Shown here: piece by piece, positions 1 to 12,345 of the stretch
Layout: each line of letters starts with the position of its first letter
How positions within the stretch are numbered: the first letter of the stretch is position 1
Assembly (NCBI RefSeq): GCF_021018805.1
Contig: NC_086248.1
Span: 56,859,485 to 56,923,484, forward strand
DNA: 64,000 bases
Origin: Prinia subflava
Lineage: Eukaryota > Chordata > Aves > Passeriformes > Cisticolidae
Direction: 5' to 3'
The notes under the pieces: generated by a model
What the model saw: only the letters and a program-made list of their open reading frames with translations
Told to the model about the DNA's origin: nothing
The model's database searches: none
Program-made: the position numbers and the translations under genes

Positions 1-880
1 TGAAGTTCGAGAATAGCCAAAATAGAAAGAGTTCTCACAGGCAGCTACCAAGTTTTTAAAATGACATTTAGATGTGAAGGAGAGATCCATCAGTTTGCAA
101 AAGTGTAGGAAAAGAATATTGGTTTGCCAGTCATAGCTTTCCTAATCAAGGAGGGAAGGGGAAAAAAAGAAAATAAAATATGAAAGCCTTGAAAGAACCA
201 AGAAACCTAGCTACAGGCAGGCACAGGAGCTTTAAAACAGGCTTGGTATTTATACTATCAGAGCTAGTATACAAATACCTTCATCAGAAATCCAAGCTAA
301 AATAAGACACTGTTGGAAAACTGGAAGGCAAAGGACAGTTTACAGAGGAGACAACACTCTGGGGCTGTTGGTTGAGACCCCGTGCACAGGACAGACAGAG
401 GTTTGCAGTCTGTTAAGCTGTAGTGTCATGCCAATGCAGCTGGTGCACGAGTAAAGGGGACTCTGAGGAATGTGGATCTCTTGAAAGTGGCAAGAAGGAT
501 GAAAAACTGGAGAGTGATGCAGTAGTGGTGCAGTGGTCATATCTCATTTCCCAACATGGGGAAGATCACTGCAAGTGGAGAGCATTTTCCTCATGCAAAG
601 GGAAGCAGCTGGTGGGCTTTGTGCTGTTTTGTGATATGAGGCCAGTGGAATACACTTATTCCACAAATGAATCTTTTGTGAGTTTCACTGCTGACTACAG
701 TAACCCTGAGGTCATCCTGCGCAGTCAGCTCATCTGTATCAAAAGGGAAAGGAATACAGAATGATGGGGCCTTTCCAACACCCATTAAAAATAATTGTGT
801 AGTGTACCAAATTACCTAAAAATGTTTCTTGTAACACAAAGAATAGTATTGGTCTTTTCCACATAAAAGTAAAATGGTCC
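1..880. other. Intergenic sequence upstream of MYB
   Basis: No exon, RNA gene or recognisable repeat is seen. A 113-codon open frame on + (423-764) has no family resemblance, no flanking splice signals and ordinary composition, so it is treated as chance. In other vertebrates the upstream neighbour is HBS1L, but no HBS1L sequence is recognised here. Confidence 0.6.
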
Positions 881-1386
<506 letters not shown>

Positions 1387-3744
1387 GTCTCTAATATGAA
1401 ATCATGTGAAGCCTTTGTGACTCATTCCTTACACAAATTTCTGTTAATATAGTATTGGGGTAAATTATTCCAAAGCTTTTCTTGTGGAAAGATTTGATAA
1501 CAATGGATATACCAACCAGTCACCCAGCTACAGAAACAAAAATCTTAATATATTTATGCTGTGGAAGAAAGCAGAGAAACCAGAGGGTCAGGGAACTTTA
1601 CAGGCCATTGATCTTTGAGAAAGTCAAAACCAACAGAACTACATTTGCCTGACCAGTACCTACAGAGTAAACAGTCATGCCTGCCTTTTCAAACAGTAGT
1701 GAATGGCTAACTACAAGCAAAAAAAGCATATTTTTTCTAGGTATAGGGTAATCCCTAAAACCTGGAGAGGAAGCTGAAAATAGAAGACAGGATGGCCCTG
1801 AGGCCTTCTGAAACTGCTGAAAACTTCACTATTTCTAGAGTGGCCTACAGCATGTAAAAAAACCCCATGAGAATCTCTGAATTCTGACACTTTAGTAAGG
1901 CAGTAAAAAAAAAAAGATGATTTGCTGATAATACCATCTTTGTCTGAGGGAGACTAGAAGGGTGGATATCAACCTTGGTGCGCTAGAGGGAGAGAAATAG
2001 CCAGCTGGGCTAGAATATTAGCCAAAACACTTATGAACTGTGTGATTGTCAAGCACAACTAAAATGTCACTAGGAAGGTTAAGAGTATGTTTTCTTACTG
2101 GGGAATTCCAGAGGAACTATTACTGGGGGAAAAAAAAAAAAAAGGCCAGGGTTTACAGGGCAAGGTTTCAAAGCTTTTTTGGCAAGATATAATTTCTACT
2201 GCATTATCACCAGCCCTCAATATCCTGAAGCAAAGGCAGAGACTGGAAGAAATGTGCAGACAAGATGATCCTTCCTTGGCACAGTTACGTACAGATCAGC
2301 TCCTGTTATGTTAGCTAAATAAAACAGCCTTCACAGAGAAGCACTTGCCATCCCAGTGACTGACACTAGAAGAGGCTCTATATATCTACTATTTACAGAA
2401 AACAGAGGCTGTACAGACCACGTTGACAATGTCCAGCTGTTTCTGAAACATTTAGATGAGAATTTAGGTGAGGAGCAAAAACAAATTGTTTCAGCAAAAT
2501 CATGTGAGTACTTTTCTACAAAAAAATGCTGAAGTCTGTTATTATCAGGAGTACCTGAAACTGTATATTTAACAGAAACAGCAACATTGCCTGTATTTCT
2601 TGCAAAGAGGTATTTGAGGTTAAAAAAAAAATCACAATTTGACACCAAAGCAACCTCTGATAGTGTAAAAATAGATTTAATATGTATTTGCTTCAGTCAA
2701 ATGCATTTAACTTGAACAGCATGAACTGGTATGGGATTTATGCCTCTGTTTAAAGCAGTCTGATGAAGCAGCTCCTGTGATAAACTCATGACATTCATTT
2801 GACTAAGTCTGAAAATTAGAGATGGACCATTTAGGCATTGTCATTGAATACTTAATCATTTATACTGGAAACATTAAAAATGCTTCTCAGTTCTGTCCAA
2901 ACTCCTCTAGACTTAGATTTCTTCTAACACGGAGTAAATGCCTTCAACTTCATTCTCCACCTCTAGAAGGCACTGGCTCCTGGGAGGAGAGAATTCGTGC
3001 CTGTGTGGTAGCTTACCACACTGAGGTTTAGGGCATCTGAGGTTAATTTTGATGCCCCTTCCAGTGTAATCAGACAGCTCCTACGTGTCTATCAAAATGT
3101 CATTTGTTGCAGCTCCACAGTGGCACTTAGCTGGTGTGTTGGCATTGTTGAGTTCTAGTGCCTCACCCTAAGAGCTGTCCTGTTCTCCAATTGTATTTGA
3201 GCAGAGAGCAGGGCCATAAGCAGTTATTGGCCTCCTCATCAAATTAAAACAACATCTGACGAGTGATAGATCATTAAGGACAGATGCTTTACTTATTCAT
3301 ATGAACCCCTCAGCAATTTAGCTGGTTCCCTAATTGTCTTGTTTAAGAAAAGTGAGTTGTCTCCGCTTGTCTTAAACCCACAAAGTACTAAGGATCTACC
3401 TAATTTTATCATTCTCAGAGGTGCCTTTATCTACTTTTTTTTCCTTTTCTTTCACACAGCAATTGCACCCAGTGTAAGTCTGACTCTCTGTTAGTGTAAA
3501 GAGTTTAAGGAGTGGCATCTCCAAAAACAGCTGAGGAATCAGAACCCAACTGCAGACCTGGTTGTATAACAGGCAGATGATGGGCCAGCTCCCCTTTCAA
3601 GGCTCTTTGTGTTTTACAGCTGACAACACTGGAGCTTGTTTTCATCAGTGTACCATCCAAATATGACTCAGAAGACATATGGAGAATGTGTACTACCAAG
3701 ATTCAATTTTTAAAGTCACTTTTCTGTTCAAAACCACACACTGT

Positions 3745-3772
3745 AAAAAAAAAAAGAAAAAAAGAAAAAAAA
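3745..3772. repeat. A-rich simple tract
   Basis: Runs of A interrupted by single G. No target-site duplication or upstream element body was recognised, so it is called simple sequence rather than a retroposon tail. Confidence 0.8.
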
Positions 3773-6688
3773 CCCCAAACTAAAAACTAAACCAAAACCA
3801 CAACAAAGATGTGCTAAACTGACAAAAACTGTCACTAATAGCTGCCTAAATCAATAGGTGGTCATCTCTTGTCCTCTAACTTCAGTGGGGATGGGAAAGG
3901 GGAAAGGCGCTTGATATATATTTTCATATAACTATGAAAAATGTTCATTTGAGGAAGAGTTTTAGATTAGCAAACAAGAACACTGAATATTATTTAGATT
4001 ACAAAATAAAATCTTGGTTTATGGCAGATGAACATGAACTAATTATATTGGTTACTATTCAAAAGAAGGGAAAAAATAAATAAGATTTCAGTTTGCTATT
4101 GAAACTTACATTATTATATTACAATATGCCTGCAAAATAAGAAGTGACAATAAACAGGAGAATAGGCACTTGTGAAGTCCAGTTTGTAGCTATATGCATG
4201 GCATGGCCATTTGCTGGGGGATCTGTAATCCATACTAGAAAGCAACAGTAGATGGCCCACTTTTCACAAAAAGTGAGAGCTAGAGAAAACCACATTGTGC
4301 CATAGGGAGGGGAAGCACAGGCACAGCCTTCATTATTAATTGGCATACACAGAAAGAGCAAGCAGAAACAAGACAAGTAAAAGAAAGAAGGGAATTCTCC
4401 CCGGAAACATATGGGAAGCACGAAACAGAAGTAATAAAACATTAAAGAATAGGGATACAAACACCATCATGTCCAGAAAGTGCAGTCATTAGTAATGAAC
4501 GTAATGAAAGCACTGGAAGGGTGAATGCAAAAGCTAATGGCTTCTTTTACACGTGTGAGAGAGTGCACAGAAAAAGGTTATCTAAATAAGAAATGTATGA
4601 AAGAGTCTTCCAAGTATCATTTTCTATATAACTCACCAGGCCTCACTAAAGGGAGAAGTAAAGGAAAGCACAGAAAATTCCACTTTGACACCTGTCTTTC
4701 AAAGCTGATTTCATTTTCACAATTTATCTTTGTAGTTACTGTACAGCAGAGGACCCAAAGCCAAGCACTGCCAGAAAGTCACTCTGGCCACAGACCTGGT
4801 GTTCTAATCACTTTCTTTATGGGTCCACTAAACCATCTCCATTTTATAATTTGCCACCAAGGATCATTTTCCAGCTACTTTTGCCATGTAAACCCTATAA
4901 AGGCTCGAATCCCTAAAGAAAACTAAGCACCCAGCACTGCTGAGGTGCCCTCTCTTCAAGAAGCTGAGCACAAGCTTTTTCAATACTTTTGACTATCCTT
5001 TTCCTATCTGGATAAGCTCTCAAACCACAAGTTGCCTGATGTTGTCAATTGATGTTTACAAGATACCTTGGGAAATATTTTTTCAGGTCGCAGAAGTTAT
5101 TTCCAGCACTGAAAAAACAGTGCATGTAAACATGCAGTTTGAAGAATTATTGCTAAAAAAATATTTGGTAAACACATTTTCAAAGTTCATAGCCAAACTT
5201 GGACACAAATACTTAGTAATAACATAGTGATTGCTTCAGAGTTATCTAAGTGATAGTAATCACCTATCCAACCACTTGATCTTGCTTAGTGTGATATAGG
5301 AGTGTGACAGTGTAATACAGGAGTAACTTAATGGAATTAAATGGCAGCACAAGGGATGGCCTTCCTTATGGGCACAAGGAAGAGAGGAAGGAGCACTGCT
5401 GTATTTGTACACACAGCTTTACTGCAAACATAATTTGACTACCTTTTAAACAGCAGTGAGTAACAAGGGTTGCAAGACACAAAAATGGAGGTGATTAATT
5501 CTGTCTTGGCCTGAAAAAATTACTTTTCTTGCCAATATTTTGGCACCTCCTACTGACTAATACAGAAAGGAGTGACACAGGGCCTGAGTATGTAAAACAG
5601 ATATGGTGAAAATGAAAAGCTTTAGTAACTAGCCTACAGCAGTCTGCCACAGCAATAGAGTAAGCATGCAGAAGAGTGCAAAAAGAAGAGATTGATTCCA
5701 CTTCACAATATTCAGTCAGTTAAATGATGGGAGAAGGTCTGAAATGGGCAAGGTTATAAACATATAAAATACAAAATATTTTTGTACATGGGAAATAGGG
5801 CTTTGTGTGAGAAGTGTAAGTGTCCATCATAAATCTAAAAATGAGATTAATAATGGGTTAACATCTAAAAGAAGACATGTAAGAAATAACTGCAACCAGT
5901 GAGTTAGAACCACAGAAGTAGACAAATCTCCTTTACATATCTTCTAGTTATAGGAGAAATTAATTAATTTTAGAGACAATGAACTTGACAAGAGTCTGCC
6001 TGTGCTTTTATTTAAGCTGGTGTAAATAACCTTGTATTTCCTTCCAATTTATCAAGTCAATGGAACAAGAGGGAAGAAAGACTGCTGTAATGGGGAACCA
6101 GGCCTTTCCAGCTGCACGACAGTGAAAAAAGTCTAGATGTAAGCAGTTGCTGTCTGTAGGACCTTGCTATGTTGTGCATTGCACAAATAAGTGCCTAAAT
6201 TCATGTACATGTGTTTACTCTCAGCTATATTGCTACGGTTTATAGATTAAGCTCTGTTTTCAGGTACAGCCAGGTATATCTATAGAACCCTAAGAAACAG
6301 TGCCAGAGTGGCTTTGCATTTACAAGAGCAAAAATGGGAGAGAAGGAACAGACGGAATTCTCTGCTAAACTGGCGTAAAGCTGCACCTCCCTCAGAGGAC
6401 ACTTTTAAGAGCAAGCACGGAACAAAAGCCTCTCTGCTTGCCAGCCAGGCATACATTATAGTAACCACACCCTTGTAGGTAAACATGTACATAGAGCAAA
6501 TCACTTCTTTTTTGAATAGGGTTTACTTCATCATTTTTGAAATGCATATTGCTGTTCCTTGACATATTGGTATGCTTAAAGGAATCATTTAAGGAAATAA
6601 GCTTATTTGCCTATGTTTACACTTATTTGTCATCTCCTTTGTTATTAAACAAATTTGTCTAATATTTTTATCGCATCATATTTTATAT

Positions 6689-6710
6689 AAAATAAATAAA
6701 TAAATAAAAA
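6689..6710. repeat. (AAAT)n microsatellite
   Basis: About five consecutive AAAT units in an AT-rich stretch. Confidence 0.85.
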
Positions 6711-9700
6711 TAATGATGGCCTTTCAAGTGGTAGTTGCTAGCAATAAAATAAAGTCAAGAAATCACAGAGTCTCATGTGTGATGAAAGTAATTGGAAAGG
6801 CTGTATTTCTCCAGGTATGCTGGGAACACACAATGTCCATACCCCATCATGTTGCAAATATTCTATCACTTTGAATGTCAGCGCTCTGCTGCAGATTAAA
6901 AAGATGCAAATATGTGCAATGAATGCTTATTTTTAGTACTGTGTTTTGAAAAGAAATTAGATTGTTCTGTGTGATGATGTAGGGCATGACATGGAAAGAC
7001 TAGTTTCCAGAGGAGGCCCTGTGCTTGGAATACCACTGAGCCCACTGTGCTTGGGCAGCCAACTGGATGTGGGGTTCTGCTGGTGTCCAAAGGTCTGGTG
7101 CCACTTGCTCCAAGCCTCCTTTAGCACCTACTGTACCATGCTATTTCAGAACAAATGAAAAATCAGCTTTTGTACAACATATGTTCAGTTCCTATAGTAA
7201 GCTATTTTTGCAGTTGGAAGGCCTCAGGCATTACTATCCTTCCAAGCCATACACAAACAAAGAGGGCTTACCACAAAAAAGAGCTTCTGCTGAAGAGTGT
7301 AAGGTTTACCTTTGCTCCCTCGCTCAAGATCCTAATTCATCAAGTTCTATAAAATTTCAATTGATTCAGTTTCACCTTATCATTGAATTCTTATTGCTAC
7401 TTGACCTAAGGTCAACTATACTTTCAAAATGAATAGAGCAAAAAGATATAATGCAATCAACTGGTAAGTCTGAACCATTGCTATCTTATTTCTGTTGTAC
7501 ACCAGAACACTCTGGATTTTCAGTGTAGGTGCTCTGCTGTAATCAGGGTAACAGTGGTCTAGAGGGCTCTAAACCTGCATGTGCAGAAACCAGAGGTACA
7601 GACTTAAAGATCCAGGTTGCACCATCTACACTGCTGGAGTAGGAGCCAGAAGAGCACCTCTTCTTTCTCTAAGCACAGGGATGCATATCCTAGAAGAGAG
7701 CTTGTTGCCAGCTGCTAAAAATATCCAGACAGCTTCCTACCCTGTCTCTGGCTTTCCAGCCTGGCTGCAAGAAAACGTGAGTGTGATGGTGTGGAGGCAG
7801 CTGCCTCTCCCAGTGGCCCACATCTGTTGCCATCTGTTTGGGCCTTAGCCAGGGCCAGGCTATGTCCATTTGCAGCAGGGGAGGTGGTTGCCACTCACAC
7901 CTAAGTGTTTGCTGTTCTTGGATTTCCGGCACACATGCGAATCTGGGTGGTAACATATCCAGCTACCTCTGAGGCGGGTATCCCTCAGGAAGACACCAGC
8001 CCAGCCCTCACCCACTGAACAGGTTACTGGAACAAAAGTGTCAATGCACATTGTTGGACATAATTTGTATCCACGGGTAGGGGAATGTGGCTAAATATCT
8101 GGCTCTAAATGACTTGATACATGATAAAAGAGGCATTAAACCGTGGTCTCCTGCCTCCTTTCCCCAAAGTTTTAATCACTCTTCTTATCTCCTTTTATGA
8201 GGAACTTGTGAGGAAGTCTACATCAAAGGAAACCACACATTTTTATTTTGATTCGGATGTGTTAACAGTATTTATTAAAAACATTTCTGTCCAAAATACC
8301 AAAATTCACCTGCTATTTAATTATAAAAATACCACAACTGCATTTGAAACTTTACCGTAACTACAGTCTAAAAGTGAAACTAAAAAAGTGAAAGTTGCTT
8401 GTTGTTTTATGATACACAGGCTGAAAGAAATGCAGAAAGTAAACAAAAAAGCACACATAAACACACATATATAAAAATGCTTCTTGAATTCTAAGATATA
8501 TTTGCACCAGAGGGAAAGGAGGCAAATTATGAGACTTTTGATAGGAAAAAGAACATGTGATCATACAAGTTGTTAGACACTGATTTCACAGCATTCCTTG
8601 CAGATTCTGTGACAGACACAGAAAAAAATAGGAACACATAGGTAGAAACTGCTGCTGAGACTTTCCAAAGTCTAAAAAAAGCATGCAACTATCTCCTGTA
8701 CATTTGGAAAATCCTGGTGTTCAGACTTACTGTTCTTCTCCCAGCTGAACTTTCCTCATGACTCTTTTTCTATTTGGTTCTGCCTGGTTAACTGACGTTG
8801 GCAATTCTCAGCCCAAGTCATGCCAGCTAAACAGCAGATCGCAACAGGAAAACACTAAGGAAGAAGACACATAGTGCCTGCATTTGATGTTTAACCAAGA
8901 TTCCTGAAACTTTCTTCACGTGCTTTTAAACTTCATTTTGAGGTTTATGTTTGTAGTGGAGGTGCAGGAAATCAACTAATTCAGCTTGTACTTAGCACTT
9001 ATATAATTACTTTTATTAAATTACTTATATAATTTGTGTAAGTAAAAGAAAAAAAATCTCCAGAACATGCAGTTACACTGTTTACAATTACTCTGTGAGT
9101 TGATGCAATTACTGTAAATAGGCTCAGAGACATCACTAATTAATGAAGTTGGAAGGGTAATGTAAGAAGAAATCTGCTACTTCACATTTAAAGCATATGA
9201 TATCTAAATTGAGATGCAGAAGGGTGATTTCTTTTTCTTTTGGGCTTTGGCAAGAATATATTGTAAAGAACCCTCACACACCAAAGTCCCCCAGGCTACG
9301 GATGCTCGGGAAATAAAGCAAAATGGTAGAGCTGTGGCTTGTTTCTAGCTAAATTTTAAACATTAAGAATGAAGCAACATCAGTAGAGTGCATGCACACA
9401 CCTTACTGATTTTAATGGGGTTTATAATATGCAGAGTGATTTTTAGAAGATTGATCTTTAAACCTGGAGCAGAGGTGTCATTTCCCTTTCTGTTTTGAAC
9501 ACAGTGAGTTTTATTTGCAATTTTATGTAGTCTTATAAACTAAATGTAGTGGATTCTTTTTTCAATTTGGGATGAAAAATTGTGTTTCTTTAGAATCACT
9601 GGAAAAGAAATGTAGTCTTGCAAAAAAACTGTCAGAAGAAAATTGTGCATATTAGCTCTCTTGAGAGCAATGATAGACATTCTTTGCATTTATTCAGAAA

Positions 9701-10839
9701 ATTTACATCCAAATCAGGAAGATGTTGTATTTATCTCAGTTAACACTGAAATATTTGCAAAAATCAATAAGGGAAAGTGTTTCCTGCAGAAGAAGGAAGA
9801 GATAACCTTGCACAGTTTTGTTTGTACCTCTCTGGGAAACTATAGGCAAAATGACCACGTCGCTTCAGCGAAACCTGCATTTTCAGTCACAGAGAAGTAG
9901 AACATATCCTTAACAGTGGATCCAGGGAACCCTGTCAAATCCTTACAGCTGCACTGATGACAGGCCCAGCTCTGGGCCTTCTGTGTATGTAAGCAACACT
10001 CACTGTTGGAGCAGTAAAACTCTCTTATTTCTGAATAACTTTCTGTAAAGGGTTCAGGAACATTTTTCACACACAAAATTCACACTCTTGCGGCTTATCA
10101 TCAGTTTTGGTTTTGCAACAGTAATATCCCAAACACCTGGCAACACTGTGGACACTAAGACATCTTGCTGTATTTTCTCTGGCCTCCTGACTTCCCTCAT
10201 TACCCAAATACATCTTTACTGGAAAACAAACAAACAAAAACCCAAACTACAAAACAATTTAAAATCCAGTGGATATGAGTAGCCTCGTTCTCTGTTGATG
10301 CCAAAATGCATTTTACACAAAGGTGTAGAACAGAGATGAATTAGTCTTCAATTTTCCAGGTGAGCAATAATAATGCTAATTATTAGCAATGCCCCTACTT
10401 CCTCGCAGAGAAATGCTTTGCGGACCCGGCACTGTACAAAGCCCTTTCAGGGCACTAACACTACTCCCCCGTGCAGCAGACCCATTTTACAGGTAGGCAA
10501 ACAGAGCCCGCTCGGCACGGCACCTCCTACCGGAGGCTTGGGTAGGGCAAAGCAGGAACGAGGAGCTCCCTCCGGCTAATTTAGCACGAGGTGTGATCCC
10601 AGGAAGGGATGCGGCCGCTCGGGGCTGCGTGTCCATCCCCGCGCTGCCCGAGCCGGGGACTCGCGTTGCGCCGAGCCTTGGGGAGCGAAGCGGGGCTGCC
10701 CTCGGGCTGTGCCCAGCGCACGGCCCCGGCCCGCCCCGGCCCGCCCCGCCTCGCCGCCCGCTGCGGCCCTCGGGCAGCGGCGCCGCGGGCTCGGGAGCGG
10801 CCCCGCGGCCCCGCCCCGGCCCGGCCCGCCCCGTCGGCA

Positions 10840-10985
10840 GCTCATTGATGAGCCGCGGGCCTTTGAGGAAAGGGCGAGTGAGCCGAAACCGCTGCAAAGC
10901 CATGATTTTTCAAGCAGCAGCGCAGCCTGGGAACTTTGCATGTTTCGCCATTTTTCACACCCTGACTCATTTCTGTATCAAAAAA
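10840..10985. promoter_or_regulatory. MYB: Distal promoter module with AP-1/MAF site in an AT-rich notch
   Basis: Inside the GC-rich island this stretch of about 140 bp has mixed composition, which suggests constraint. It begins with an inverted repeat (GCTCATTGATGAGC, 10840-10853) and contains a perfect AP-1/NF-E2 core TGACTCA at 10963-10969 next to AT-rich sequence. It lies roughly 0.7-0.8 kb upstream of the likely start of transcription. The motifs are read directly; the regulatory role is inferred. Confidence 0.4.
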
Positions 10986-11623
10986 CGTGTTCTCTGGAGC
11001 TCATCGGACACCCACCGCCCCTCCCGCCGCCGCGGCGGCGGGCAGCATCCACCGCCGGGCAGCAGCAAGGGGAACTATAGCAGAAATCCCCCGCGGCCAG
11101 GCAACCGCAGCCAAGCCCCGGGCAGCCCCGGGCCCCTCCGAGTTCCTTTTCTATTGCCAGCGGGGGTTGTTTGTCCCCCGAGGACCGCAGCCGCTGCAGC
11201 CCGCACGCCACGCAGGGAGCGGAGCAGGTGCACCCGCCAGGGCCCACCCTCCCCCCGTCGGCGGGAGGCACCTGCGTGGGCCGGGGGGTGGGCGCGGGGT
11301 CCCGCCCGAGAGTTCTCGCCCCACGGCGAGAGTCGCCTTCCCCAGCCGCCCTGCAGGGGGGAGAGGGGCTGCCCTCGCCCCGACAGCTCCATCGGCGACA
11401 GCCGCGGGTATGGGGGCTGCGGGCACGGGGGGCTGCGGACGCGCCGTCCAGGGCGCGCGGCGCGGGAGCGGCGGCGGCGCTGGCGCGGGGACTCCCGCCG
11501 CTGCCGCGCGGGATGGGCGGGGCGGGAGCGCGCCGTGGGGCGCGCGGCCCCGGTCCGCCCGCCCCGCGCCCCGCCGCCGCGGCACGGGCCCGCCAAGCGC
11601 CTGCGCACTGCAGGGGCGCCAGA

Positions 11624-11633
11624 TTTGGCGGGA
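11624..11633 (+). promoter_or_regulatory. MYB: E2F consensus site in the MYB core promoter
   Basis: The sequence TTTGGCGGGA is a perfect E2F element, about 210 bp upstream of the annotated start codon. The mammalian MYB promoter has a conserved E2F site that restrains expression in quiescent cells and allows activation at G1/S, so position and sequence both fit. Just downstream is a 10-bp palindrome AAGGGCCCTT (11646-11655) and a TCF/LEF-like CTTTGTT. No TATA box is seen. Confidence 0.8.
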
Positions 11634-11661
11634 GGGGGAGTGTCCAAGGGCCCTTTGTTTG

Positions 11662-11841
11662 ATGGCATCTCTGTTTAGAGTTTACTCTTTAATCTCAACC
11701 TGTTTCCTCCTCCTCCTCCCGCGGCTCCTCGGCACTCCCGTGCGCGGCGGCGGAGCGCCCAGGCGCAGCCCGGCAGCAGGGTGCGGCGGCGGGCGCGGGC
11801 TCGGTCTCCCCCGTCCTCCTCCCCCAGCGGCCGGTGCGAGG
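11662..11841 (+). other. MYB: Presumed 5' UTR with in-frame upstream AUG
   Basis: An ATG at 11662 lies exactly 60 codons upstream of the canonical start, in the same frame, with no stop between them. If transcripts start upstream of it, initiation there would add a 60-residue leader that begins MASLFRVYS, has a short hydrophobic stretch (STCFLLLLP) and then Gly/Pro/Arg-rich sequence. Its context is weak at -3 (T) with G at +4, whereas the canonical ATG has A at -3. Chicken and human c-Myb are taken to start at the MARRPRH-type sequence, so this stretch is called 5' UTR and the extension is left as a finding. Confidence 0.6.
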
Positions 11842-11864
11842 ATGTCCCGGAGACCCCGGCACAG
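11842..11864 (+). CDS. MYB: MYB coding exon 1
   Basis: Encodes MSRRPRH and the first two bases of Ser8, followed by donor GTAACC. Chicken and human c-Myb begin MARRPRHS, which identifies both start and splice point; only residue 2 differs. The start codon has A at -3. The exon ends in phase 2 (23 nt) and joins exon 2 to restore Ser8. Intron 1 follows (3,568 bp). Confidence 0.95.
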
Positions 11865-12314
11865 GTAACCCGCTGTCTGCGGGCGGGGGACGGCCGGCTG
11901 CGCTCCGCGCCTGTCACACGGGGCGCGGGACGGGAGAGAGGGAAAGCGGCAGCAGGAGACCGGCTCGCCCGGCGGACGGGCGGGCAGCCCCCCGTCCTCC
12001 CTGCACCTGGTCTGCTCCGCTCCGGTGCCGAGGCGCTCCCCTCCTCCGGAGGTGCCGGAGGAGCTGCACCGCCGCGGAGCCGCCGGTGCCGGGGCGCTCG
12101 GGCCCGCGCCGCACGCCCGCGGGGGGCCGGTGCTCGCCGCCCGCGGGAGCCGGCGCGGAACCCGACGGAGCTGCGCGCCCCGCAGCCGCAAGGCGGGACA
12201 ATGTCTGGCGGGGTCGGTGGCCGCAGGTAGAGCGTCCCGTCCCGTTCATTCATTCATTCCTGGCCGGGTGAGGCAGCAGGTGGGCGGCGGTGAGGGGACT
12301 CGGTTCGCTCCCTC

Positions 12315-12345
<31 letters not shown>

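Larger units (their letters stand above)
1387..10480. other. MYB 5' intergenic region, no gene seen
   Basis: AT-rich sequence with no recognisable exon on either strand. The open frames here (longest about 133 codons at 4525-4926 + and 121 at 7067-7432 +) lack similarity, splice context or codon structure. Small landmarks are an A-rich tract (3745-3772), an AAAT microsatellite (6689-6710), a 14-bp perfect palindrome AAATAAGCTTATTT (6595-6608) and an inverted GATA pair TATCTGGATA near 5006. In mammals the HBS1L-MYB interval carries distal MYB enhancers, but none can be assigned here by eye. Confidence 0.55.

Noticed and set aside
4119..4460. 113-codon hydrophobic minus-strand frame resembling a membrane protein
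   Set aside because: T-rich minus-strand DNA gives Phe/Leu/Ile/Cys-rich translations by chance; no signal-peptide or family pattern and no splice context.
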